Positions 1 through 7,096 of a stretch of 9,219 nucleotides of DNA are shown here, piece by piece. Each line of letters starts with the position of its first letter. Positions within the stretch are counted from its first letter, which is position 1. Position numbers and translations under genes: made by a program. The notes beneath the pieces were generated by a model, which did not search any database, was not told the origin of the DNA, and saw only the letters and a list, made by a program, of their open reading frames with translations. This stretch comes from Planctomycetota bacterium (GTDB lineage Bacteria > Planctomycetota > Planctomycetia > Gemmatales > Gemmataceae): assembly GCA_018970845.1 (NCBI GenBank), contig JAGWVO010000128.1, positions 1 through 9,219 of the forward strand, written 5' to 3'.

Positions 1-65
1 TGTGGAGATCGCCGCCCGACAAAACAACCGAAGCTTATGCGATGCTCGCTCCGCCTGCTGCGCGG

Positions 66-96
66 AAAAACAAAGGAGCCCGGATAACCGGGCTCC
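66..96 (-). terminator. Rho-independent terminator downstream of the DUF1501 gene
   Basis: A perfect 9-bp inverted repeat, GGAGCCCGG / CCGGGCTCC, with a 4-nt loop occupies 75-96. Read on the minus strand it is followed at once by TTTGTTTTT (complement of 66-74), the classic stem plus U-tract. It lies 30 nt past the DUF1501 stop codon (127-129), so it closes that gene. On the plus strand the A-rich run precedes the stem, so it would not work as a plus-strand terminator. Confidence 0.9.
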
Positions 97-126
97 ATGA
101 AAACCGTGGGATTCGAGCGGGCGGGA

Positions 127-1464
127 TCAGAACAGCTCGTCGATCGGCTTGCCATCCTGAAGGACGGGGAAGGGACGGCCCGTGGGATCGGTGGCCATGG
201 CCGTGGTGTCGATCGACAGGTGGCGGTAAATCGTCGCGAGAACATCCTGGACGATCTTGGGATTGTCCTTGGGATGGGCGCCCTTGGCGTCGGAGGCGCC
301 AACGATGCGGCCGCCCTTGACGCCGCCGCCCGCGAAGGCCGCCGACATCACATACGGCCAGTGGTCGCGACCGGCATTGTTGTTGACAACGGGGGTTCGG
401 CCGATCTCGCCCCAGGCCACCACCAGGGTGCGGTCGAGCACGCCGCGGCGTTCCAGGTCGTCGAGGAAGGCGGTGTAGGCGCGATCCCAACGCGGGAGGA
501 AGCCGAGCTTTTGCGATTCGAAGCCCTTCTTGTGGAAGTCCCACCAGCGGAGGTCGACCGTGACGAGTCGCACGCCCGCCTCGACAAGGCGGGCTGCCAG
601 GAGCATGCGCTGGGCCCAGTTGGGGCAGCCGCATCGTTCCGGATCCTTGGGATCGAAATTAGGCATCTTGCCGTAGGCTTCGCGCAGGGAGGCCGGCTCG
701 GAGTCGAGGTCGAAGGCCTTGCGGGCCCTTTCGCTGGCGAGCAGGTCGAGGGCCTGCTGCTGGAAGCGGTCCAGCGCGTCGGCCTGGGGCGAATACAGCT
801 TGCGGTCGAAGGCGTCGACGAGGGCCTTGGCCTCGGCGGGGGCCGGCGCCCCGGGACGGGTGGTGCGGGCCAGGTTGGGAATGCTGAACGGTTCGGTGCT
901 GGCCGGATCCGCCTTGGTCTCGAAGGGGCGGCAAGTGGCGCCGAGCCAGGCGGAGTCGGTGCCGGGGACCATCTTCGGGATCATCACATAAGGAGGGAGG
1001 CCCGGGTCGGCATCCCTGAGGAACCGGGAGGCCCACGACCCGCAACTGGGCATGATGTTCACATCGGACTGCGGACCGGACTTGTAGCCGGTGAAGCAAA
1101 TCTGGTCGCCATCGGAGTGGCCGACATTGCCGTCCTGGGGCCGGTGCCGGAGGCTTCGCACGAGGGAGAACCGGTGCATCTGCTTGGCTGACAGCGGCAG
1201 GTACTCACTGAGCCTCACGCCCGGCACGCTTGTCGTGATGGAACCGAACTCGCCGCGCACCTCGGATGGGGCGTCGGGCTTGGGATCCCACATGTCATGC
1301 TGGCTTGGGCCGCCACGCATCCACAGGATGACAACGGAGGGTGGCGAGGCGGACTTGACCGATGCGCGGGATTCAAGCCGCAACAGGTCGGGAAGCGACA
1401 ACCCGATGGAGCCGAGCAATCCCACTTGAAGAACGCCGCGGCGGTCGGGGCTGAATGATGGCAT
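127..1464 (-). CDS. DUF1501 family protein with Tat-type signal
   Basis: A 445-residue protein of the DUF1501 family (alkaline phosphatase/sulfatase-like fold, exact reaction unknown), abundant in Planctomycetota. Visible family marks: an N-terminal twin-arginine stretch DRRGVLQVG (residues 7-15) followed by a hydrophobic segment to about residue 29, typical of Tat export; WMRGGPSQHDMWDPKPDAP (48-66), matching the family's GGPSxxDxxDPKPdAP block; RGEF (70-73); WDFH (308-311); WGEIGRTP (351-358), where most members have GEFGRTP; GRDHWP (365-370); and GGGVKGGRIVGASDAKGA near the C terminus (379-396). Length is normal for the family. The start at 1464 was chosen over an upstream in-frame ATG at 1527 because GGAGG sits 9 nt before it and the twin-arginine motif then falls right at the N terminus. 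It has its own candidate promoter and its own terminator. The usual DUF1549/DUF1553 cytochrome-like partner is not next to it. Family assignment is secure; substrate unknown. Confidence 0.95.
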   Translation of the reverse strand: MPSFSPDRRGVLQVGLLGSIGLSLPDLLRLESRASVKSASPPSVVILWMRGGPSQHDMWDPKPDAPSEVRGEFGSITTSVPGVRLSEYLPLSAKQMHRFSLVRSLRHRPQDGNVGHSDGDQICFTGYKSGPQSDVNIMPSCGSWASRFLRDADPGLPPYVMIPKMVPGTDSAWLGATCRPFETKADPASTEPFSIPNLARTTRPGAPAPAEAKALVDAFDRKLYSPQADALDRFQQQALDLLASERARKAFDLDSEPASLREAYGKMPNFDPKDPERCGCPNWAQRMLLAARLVEAGVRLVTVDLRWWDFHKKGFESQKLGFLPRWDRAYTAFLDDLERRGVLDRTLVVAWGEIGRTPVVNNNAGRDHWPYVMSAAFAGGGVKGGRIVGASDAKGAHPKDNPKIVQDVLATIYRHLSIDTTAMATDPTGRPFPVLQDGKPIDELF

Positions 1465-1473
1465 GCCGATGAT

Positions 1474-1478
1474 CCTCC
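1474..1478 (-). promoter_or_regulatory. Ribosome-binding site of the DUF1501 gene
   Basis: GGAGG on the minus strand (CCTCC on plus) lies 9 nt before the ATG at 1464. This site decides the start: the longer reading frame from 1527 would carry 21 extra residues, including this site, ahead of the Tat signal. Confidence 0.75.
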
Positions 1479-1491
1479 ACCCGTTCTTCTC

Positions 1492-1519
1492 ATTATTAAC
1501 AATCCGCCGACAATTGCAA
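1492..1519 (-). promoter_or_regulatory. Candidate sigma70-like promoter for the DUF1501 gene
   Basis: On the minus strand TTGCAA (complement of 1514-1519) and AATAAT (complement of 1492-1497, five of six matches to TATAAT) are separated by 16 nt. It sits in a stretch (about 1490-1600) clearly richer in A and T than its surroundings and would give a leader of roughly 20 nt that still contains the ribosome-binding site. A second -35-like TTGACT (complement of 1534-1539) lies just upstream but has no good -10 partner. Prediction by eye only. Confidence 0.4.
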
Positions 1520-1656
1520 ATCGACACATGCCAGTCAATTCGATCAATCGAACAAGATAAGCCAAATATGTTTGATGACCTGAACCATCAGGAAAACCGT
1601 ATCCAGCCATCCATCCATCGGGCGTGAGCTTGGCGGATGCTGATTCGGCAGACCAA

Positions 1657-2493
1657 TCAGGCTCCGCCCAGCCGGGCCTCCACTTCCCGCAGGTACCTGA
1701 GGCCTTCGCGGGCGATCGTCTCGGGATCGGGCTTGTAGTCGAAGACCTCGATCGAGACATAACCCTTGTACTGGACATCCTTGAGGGCCCGGAGAATCGG
1801 CAGGAAATCGGTGTCGCCCATGCCGGGAGCGCGCCGGTTGGCGTCGTTGGCGTGGAAATGGCCGAGGCGGTGGAAGTTCCGGCGGATGATTTCCGCGGGG
1901 GGCGCCTCGTCGCTGCTCATGGCCTTCACATCGAGGTGCAGGCCGAAGAGCGGATGATTGAGGCGATCGAGCAGGGCATTGCCCTCCCGGGCCGTCTGCA
2001 TGAAGTCGGATTCCGCGGGCGCCAGCGGTTCCAGCAGCATCAGCACCCCGGTTTTCTCAAGATGAGGCACCAACTGCCTGAAGGTATCGACAAACCAGTC
2101 GGTGGCCTGCTCGCGGGTGGCTCCCTCGGGAATCTTCCTCTGGAGAGGCGAGCCGAACACCATCAGGTCGCCCCCCAGGTCGGCGCAGGCCCGCGCCAAT
2201 TCCCCCAAGTAGGAAGCGGTGCTGGCCCGAACGGCGGGATCGGGGCTGGTGACCTGGAATCCCTCGGTCTTGGCCAGCAGCCAGTGCAACCCGATGATTT
2301 TCAAACCGGCCTTTTCCGCCGTGGCCCTAACCTGCCGACGCGTTTCGGCGTCCACCTGCCCGATCCGGGGCGCCAGCGTGAACGGGGCGAGTTCAAGGCC
2401 CTGATAACCCAGCGCCGCGGAAACGGAACAAACCCTGGCGTGGTCCCATCCCTCGAAGGTCTCATTGCAGATCGCGTGCTTCCAGATGCCCAT
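1657..2493 (-). CDS. Sugar phosphate isomerase/epimerase (AP endonuclease 2-type TIM barrel)
   Basis: A 278-residue protein of the xylose isomerase-like TIM-barrel superfamily (PF01261), cytosolic, predicted to isomerise or epimerise a sugar or related polyol using a divalent metal. The metal-ligand pattern of the family is visible: Glu155 in LLEPLAP, Asp188 in GLHLDVK, His214 in GHFHAND and Glu249 in GYVSIEVFDY. Other marks are the start MGIWKHAICNETFEGW, the GLELAPF strand (32-38) and IIGLHWLL (66-73). No signal peptide. Length is typical. ATG at 2493 has GGAG 7 nt upstream, inside the end of the preceding gene, whose stop lies 4 nt before this ATG, so translation is likely coupled. It is the last gene of the unit that starts at bioB. 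No intrinsic terminator is visible in the 192 nt after it. The substrate cannot be read from sequence; members act on tagatose, psicose, hydroxypyruvate, inosose and others. Confidence 0.92.
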   Translation of the reverse strand: MGIWKHAICNETFEGWDHARVCSVSAALGYQGLELAPFTLAPRIGQVDAETRRQVRATAEKAGLKIIGLHWLLAKTEGFQVTSPDPAVRASTASYLGELARACADLGGDLMVFGSPLQRKIPEGATREQATDWFVDTFRQLVPHLEKTGVLMLLEPLAPAESDFMQTAREGNALLDRLNHPLFGLHLDVKAMSSDEAPPAEIIRRNFHRLGHFHANDANRRAPGMGDTDFLPILRALKDVQYKGYVSIEVFDYKPDPETIAREGLRYLREVEARLGGA

Positions 2494-2497
2494 CGGT

Positions 2498-5400
2498 TCA
2501 CTCCGGTTGTTCGGTCGACACGAGGCGGATCTCCTGCCCGGCAAGGTCAAGGGTAGTGCCGGCGCCGGCGGGGGCGGGAGTGCGCCACCGGGCCGTGAAG
2601 TCATCGTATCGCCACGGCATGTCCTGGAAACGGAGGGTCCAGGCGGGACGGACCACCACGGGTTGCCGGTCGGGCGTGTCCGATTCCCGGGTGATCGCCC
2701 ATTCATCGTGACGGGAATCGAGACGGTAGCGGAGTTCCCGGCCCCCGACCGAAAGATGCAGGGCCTGTTCGCTCGAGACCATGGCGCCCGAGCCGGCGCC
2801 AAGGATCCTTTCCACCTGCTCGTCGTTGAGCTGGGTTCCGGCGGCGCAGAGGCACCAGGCCACCGCCAACGCCACGCCCTGCCGCCTTTCCGCGGGCAGG
2901 CCGGAAAGCCACGGGCCCGCGGCGACATGGGCCCACAGGCTTCCTCCCCGAAACTCGAAAGTGACGGTAAGGGCGGGATGCCCGTCATCGGCAACGAGAT
3001 GGCCGCGAACCCGGTGCGTGGACAGGGAGACAGAGCCGACCTCCAGCGGCCGGCTCCATTGGCGCGGATCGTCCCCGGCCCACCCGGGCGAGACGGCAAG
3101 CGGATCCACCAGGTTGCGCCTGAGGAAATGCGCCACCGACTCGCGGACATCCTCGAGCTGCTTGAGCGCCTGGCGTTCCCGGGCGCGGTCGCCGCCCTCC
3201 GCCGCCGGTCGGCCGGCGCGGCGCAGGCGGGAGAAGATGCGGGGCAAGGTGCCGCCGTGCCAGCCGGGTTCCATGAGCGCCCGCATGTCCTCCCCGTCGG
3301 GTCCGGCGGGGGCGGTGCGCGGCCGGCCCGGACGGTTGGCCTCGTACAGCCCGCGGTTTTCGCGGAACTCCCAGAACAGGAATCCAAAGACATTGGGCAT
3401 CAGGAAAATGGCGGTGGTGACGATGGTCATCGCCGGCCAGTAACCCGTCAGCGGCGCCATCGCGGGTATCCATGACTCGGTTCCCATCGGCCCCAGCACG
3501 GGATAGAGCACCTTGGCCGCCACGAAGCAGACGGGCAACTTGAGGGGATGGATCATCGGTTCGATCAGCACCACGAACAGCAGCCTGCCGGTGGCCCTCA
3601 GCGGCACCCAGACCAATGAGGCGGAAGCCCTGAGGGCGGTCATCGTCCCGGAATCGTCTGAGCGGGAACGAAGCGCCTCGTCCGCCCGGACCAACGCCGT
3701 CTCGACGGCCTTGAAGAGCGTCTTGTAGATCCTGTCGAAGGCCTCGAACAGCCTGCCGACTAGGCCGGCCCTGACGGCATGGACGAAGTCGACGACGATT
3801 TCCGCCAGCCTCCTGTCCAAAAGCAGGAACGGCCTGGTTGTCATGACGAGGGCCAGGAGGAACCATGTCGCCGCGCCGATCACCAGGTTCGGGATCACCA
3901 GGGGGGTGAACACATGGAGGGCCAATATGGCGAGGCCCGGCTTGATCGCCAGGTACCACGCCAGGCGCAAAGGCACGAGCACGGCGGCCCTGAAAGCCGG
4001 ATGCCTGGCCAGCAAAACGGGAAGGTCCTCGACGAGCCAGTGCAGCCCGGAGGCGGCCCACAGGAGCCATGAGGCCACCCGGGAGCGCAGCGAATCGTTG
4101 GCCCGGGTGTAGGAAAGGGCGGTGCCGATGACCCCGATCCAAAGCCATGAAAGGAGGCTGCCGACGGGGCTGACCTCGTCCTGCTTGCCGGCCCCCCCGG
4201 GGAGGTGGCGCGCGAGGATGATGCCAATGGAAACCAAGAGAAGGGCGATGCCGTAAGGGGCCACGACATACGACCAGAAAAGCCGGCCCCAATGGGTTCC
4301 GAACAGCGCCGAGGTGAGGTTCTGGAGAGCCTTGGCGTGGAACTGGCCCGACTGGTAGATCCCCTCGAACTTGAAGGTGAGGTGGCGGTCGAGCCTCAGC
4401 AGCGGATCGTCCGCGCCCCACTCGCCCCGCTCGGTGATGTCGGGCAGCTTGAGGCTGTTGCGGCTGATGGCGTCGCGGACATCGAAGTAGCTGAAGTAGC
4501 CGTCGGCCAGGATGCGGTCGATGAGTTCGCGCACCAGCTTGCGGCGCGAGACGCGCTCGAGGGGATGCCTCGGCTGGAGGCCGACATCGTCGAGCGCGTC
4601 CTCGAGGAACGGCTGGAACCTGTCGCGAAGGGCGTCGCGGCAGGTGGCGAGGCTGCCGCGGAAGATGTCGCGCAAGGCGGCGCTGTCGGCCTCGTCGACA
4701 CGGACCCCCGGAAGATAGCGGAGCACGGCCTGCAGCCGCCTCGACGCCTGCACCATGTCCTGGTGGGGCAACTGCCGGCTCACGGGGCGGGTGCCGGCGC
4801 TCGTGAGCCACCGGTAGATGTCGAGCGAGCGCGCCGGCCTCTCCGACTCGCTCATGATCGCCTGCAACTCGAGGAGAAGCCTCTGCTCGTTGGTGATGAA
4901 GCGGCCCTGGTCGGCCTTCTCGAGGACCGGATAGAGCCGCGTCTCCAGCCGGGCGACATCGGCCGGAGCCAGGTGAAGGGGGCCGGCAAGCCCCGCCGCA
5001 AGCTCCCTCAGGTGCGACCTCGCCAGGTCTTCCGCGCGGCTCGAACGGTCGCCCGTGCTCAGCCGCGCCACCTGGATCATCGCGCATGCCGCGCCCACGA
5101 GGTCGCGACCGGCGTGGCACCGCTCGGCGCTGGCCTCCAACTGGAGCACATAAGGATCCGGTTCCACTTCCGGATCCGCCTTGTCCCCGTCCGAAACCAG
5201 CAGCGGCCGGCATTGAGCCGCCAACCCGGCAAGGTTGACAAGACCCTTGATGCGCAGCATCAGCCTTCCAAGCAGTTCGCGGTCGAGGATGGGCAGGCAG
5301 ATCGGCAAACGCTCGGCCTCAAGCGTGTCAAGCAGCGCCAGGTAAACCAGGAATTCCCGGGCCAATTCCTCGTCGGCGGCCGCGTGGTCAAGCCGGCCCT

Positions 5401-5887
5401 CGGCCTCCAATGTGGCGCGGATCTCCTCACGGGCCACGATGTCGAGCATGCCGAGGGTGGCGGCGGCCTCGGCGGTATTCCAGCCCGGCCCGGTGAGCGC
5501 CTCCTCCACGAGGGCCTGGAACAGCAGCTTGCCGCAGCGCTCGCGCAGGCGCCTGGCCTCCCGTTCCTGCCGGTCGATCTCCTCGCGGGGAGGTTGCTGG
5601 CCCAGCGAGGGGTGCGACCTTGTGCGGGCGATGTCGTCGTCGGTGGGCCGGGCGATCAGGTAAACGGTCTCCGGCAAGGCCAGGGTGGGCGTGATGCCCA
5701 ACTCGCCCGGTTCGACACGGCGGAACAGGTCTTGCCGGGGCATGACCACATAGCCCCGCGCCATGGCCACGCTGGAACCTGACAGCGCTCCGCCGCTGGC
5801 CGTCGCCTTTTCGAGAATGCGCGGGGCGGCCAGGAGGGCCCCGGGATGGCAGGCGCGCAACTCCGACTCAAGGATGTGGATGTCCAT
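2498..5887 (-). CDS. Large multi-pass membrane protein of unknown function (1129 aa)
   Basis: I do not recognise a named family. The product has three parts. Residues 1-535 are soluble, helical and charged, with a possible short coiled coil (about 100-118) and a basic LERVSRRKLVRELIDRIL segment (443-460). Residues 536-840 hold about six to eight hydrophobic segments: near 537-559, 576-593, 604-618, 633-657, 658-683, 755-775, 783-799 and 815-838, with an amphipathic stretch 690-745 between them. Residues 841-1129 are soluble, opening with WEFRENRGLYEANRP and a PGWHGGTLPRIFSRLRR stretch (874-890), then a mixed alpha/beta tail. From memory, similar WExxENxxLYxANRP and PGxHxGTxPxxxxRLR strings occur in planctomycete hypothetical proteins; I cannot check this. 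No catalytic motif, Walker box or cofactor site was seen. ATG at 5887 lies 2 nt after the bioF stop, with GGAAG 7 nt upstream. The frame stays open to 6289 inside bioF, but that extension is antisense-free overlap without support. It is clearly coding: 1129 codons and a consistent globular/membrane pattern. Confidence 0.85.
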   Translation of the reverse strand: MDIHILESELRACHPGALLAAPRILEKATASGGALSGSSVAMARGYVVMPRQDLFRRVEPGELGITPTLALPETVYLIARPTDDDIARTRSHPSLGQQPPREEIDRQEREARRLRERCGKLLFQALVEEALTGPGWNTAEAAATLGMLDIVAREEIRATLEAEGRLDHAAADEELAREFLVYLALLDTLEAERLPICLPILDRELLGRLMLRIKGLVNLAGLAAQCRPLLVSDGDKADPEVEPDPYVLQLEASAERCHAGRDLVGAACAMIQVARLSTGDRSSRAEDLARSHLRELAAGLAGPLHLAPADVARLETRLYPVLEKADQGRFITNEQRLLLELQAIMSESERPARSLDIYRWLTSAGTRPVSRQLPHQDMVQASRRLQAVLRYLPGVRVDEADSAALRDIFRGSLATCRDALRDRFQPFLEDALDDVGLQPRHPLERVSRRKLVRELIDRILADGYFSYFDVRDAISRNSLKLPDITERGEWGADDPLLRLDRHLTFKFEGIYQSGQFHAKALQNLTSALFGTHWGRLFWSYVVAPYGIALLLVSIGIILARHLPGGAGKQDEVSPVGSLLSWLWIGVIGTALSYTRANDSLRSRVASWLLWAASGLHWLVEDLPVLLARHPAFRAAVLVPLRLAWYLAIKPGLAILALHVFTPLVIPNLVIGAATWFLLALVMTTRPFLLLDRRLAEIVVDFVHAVRAGLVGRLFEAFDRIYKTLFKAVETALVRADEALRSRSDDSGTMTALRASASLVWVPLRATGRLLFVVLIEPMIHPLKLPVCFVAAKVLYPVLGPMGTESWIPAMAPLTGYWPAMTIVTTAIFLMPNVFGFLFWEFRENRGLYEANRPGRPRTAPAGPDGEDMRALMEPGWHGGTLPRIFSRLRRAGRPAAEGGDRARERQALKQLEDVRESVAHFLRRNLVDPLAVSPGWAGDDPRQWSRPLEVGSVSLSTHRVRGHLVADDGHPALTVTFEFRGGSLWAHVAAGPWLSGLPAERRQGVALAVAWCLCAAGTQLNDEQVERILGAGSGAMVSSEQALHLSVGGRELRYRLDSRHDEWAITRESDTPDRQPVVVRPAWTLRFQDMPWRYDDFTARWRTPAPAGAGTTLDLAGQEIRLVSTEQPE

Positions 5888-5889
5888 GG

Positions 5890-7065
5890 TCAGGCTTCCG
5901 TTTCGGGGAGCGTGGCGAGCGCTTCCATCAAGCCAGCGAGGTCGTCGTCGGAATGGACCGCCGACAGGCTCACCCTGAGTCGCGCCCCGCCGCGGGGAAC
6001 CGACGGATGCCTGATGGCCGGAACCAGCCATCCGCGGTCGAGGCAATGCCCCGCCCAGGCCATGGCAAGCCTCTCCGGCCCGGCAAGGACGGGAACGATG
6101 GGGGAATCGCCGGGCACCGGCCGGCCCCGGCCCGCCAGGAAACCCCGCAGGCGCCCGGCCAAGGCCAATACCCTTTCCCGCCTCCATGGCTCGGCATGGG
6201 ACAGGCGCAACGCCGCGCGCGCCGCGGCGGCCGACCCCGGCGCCAGCGCCGTTGAGAACATGTACGGCCTTCCCTGGTTCACAAGCCACCGGATCGTGCC
6301 GCGATCGGCGGCCACGAACCCGCCCTGCGCGCCAAGGGCCTTGCTCAGCGTGCCGACGCGCACCAGGCCCGCCGGCACGGCATCATCCGGCAGGTCGGCC
6401 GAAAGCCCCCTGCCCCGCGGGCCCAGCACTCCCGTGGCGTGCGCCTCATCCACGATGAGGCCGGCATCATGCCTCCGGGCCACCATCGCCAGATCCGCCA
6501 GGGGCGCCTCGTCACCGTCCATGCTGAAGACCGAGTCGGTGATGATCCAGGCGCGACGGCACGACGCGCGGCAGCGTGAGAGAATCTCCTCGGCGGACGA
6601 GGCGTCCGCATGCGCGAAGACCTCCACCCGGGCCCTCGACAACCGGCACCCGTCGACCAGGCTCGCGTGGTTGAGCGCGTCGCTGAGGACCAGGTCGCCG
6701 GGGCCCGCGAGAGCCGTCACGGTTGCCAGGTTGGCCGCGAATCCCGACGAGAACACCAGGCTGGCGCCCGTTCCGGCATGCCCGGCAAGCCGGCGCTCAA
6801 GCGACCTGTGCACCGGAAGCCAGCCTGAAACCAGCGGGGAGGCGCCGGCGCCCGTTCCCTCGCGACGCTGGGCCCGCGCCGCGGCGGCGGCCAGCCTCGG
6901 ATCACGGGCCAGTCCCAGGTAGTCGTTGGAGGCAAAATTCACCAGAGGCCGGCCGCGCCACAGCACCCGCGCCGGATCGGAAGGATGGGGTGAAACAGCC
7001 TTGCGGAAGCGGTACAGGCCTCCCTGGCGTCTCTGGTCGAGTTCATCGGCCCAGAAGCCCCGCAT
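5890..7065 (-). CDS. bioF: 8-amino-7-oxononanoate synthase (BioF)
   Basis: A 391-residue PLP enzyme of the alpha-oxoamine synthase family. It condenses a pimeloyl thioester with L-alanine to give 8-amino-7-oxononanoate, the first committed step of late biotin synthesis, in the cytosol. Visible motifs: NFASNDYLGLA (43-53); GAGASPLVSGW (72-82), the glycine-rich substrate loop; SDALNHASLVDG (128-139) with His133, which stacks on PLP; TDSVFSMDGD (176-185); VDEAHATGVLGPRGRG (205-220) with Asp206 and His209; and TLSKALGAQGG (239-249) with Lys242 as the Schiff-base lysine. Length fits the family (about 385-390). ATG at 7065 was chosen because GGAG lies 6 nt upstream (7072-7075); the frame continues another 40 codons into bioB, but that part is Arg/Pro-rich with no family similarity. 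It sits 31 nt after bioB on the same strand. Related KBL/serine palmitoyltransferase enzymes share these motifs, but the pairing with bioB settles the call. Confidence 0.95.
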   Translation of the reverse strand: MRGFWADELDQRRQGGLYRFRKAVSPHPSDPARVLWRGRPLVNFASNDYLGLARDPRLAAAAARAQRREGTGAGASPLVSGWLPVHRSLERRLAGHAGTGASLVFSSGFAANLATVTALAGPGDLVLSDALNHASLVDGCRLSRARVEVFAHADASSAEEILSRCRASCRRAWIITDSVFSMDGDEAPLADLAMVARRHDAGLIVDEAHATGVLGPRGRGLSADLPDDAVPAGLVRVGTLSKALGAQGGFVAADRGTIRWLVNQGRPYMFSTALAPGSAAAARAALRLSHAEPWRRERVLALAGRLRGFLAGRGRPVPGDSPIVPVLAGPERLAMAWAGHCLDRGWLVPAIRHPSVPRGGARLRVSLSAVHSDDDLAGLMEALATLPETEA

Positions 7066-7096
7066 GGCTTTCTCCACGCTCCTCCATCCGGATGGT

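Noticed and set aside
1..65. Possible end of another gene at the left edge
   Set aside because: Beyond the DUF1501 terminator the 65 nt show no motif, start or ribosome-binding site that would support a call on either strand.
1601..1625. Tandem CCAT repeat (ATCCAGCCATCCATCCATCGG region) after the isomerase gene
   Set aside because: Only about three copies of a 4-nt unit, no inverted symmetry and no T-run, so neither a terminator nor a meaningful repeat array.
5888..6289. N-terminal extension of the large membrane protein into bioF
   Set aside because: The extra 134 codons overlap the end of bioF in another frame and read as Gly/Pro/Arg-rich filler; the ATG at 5887 has a suitable ribosome-binding site and coupling geometry.
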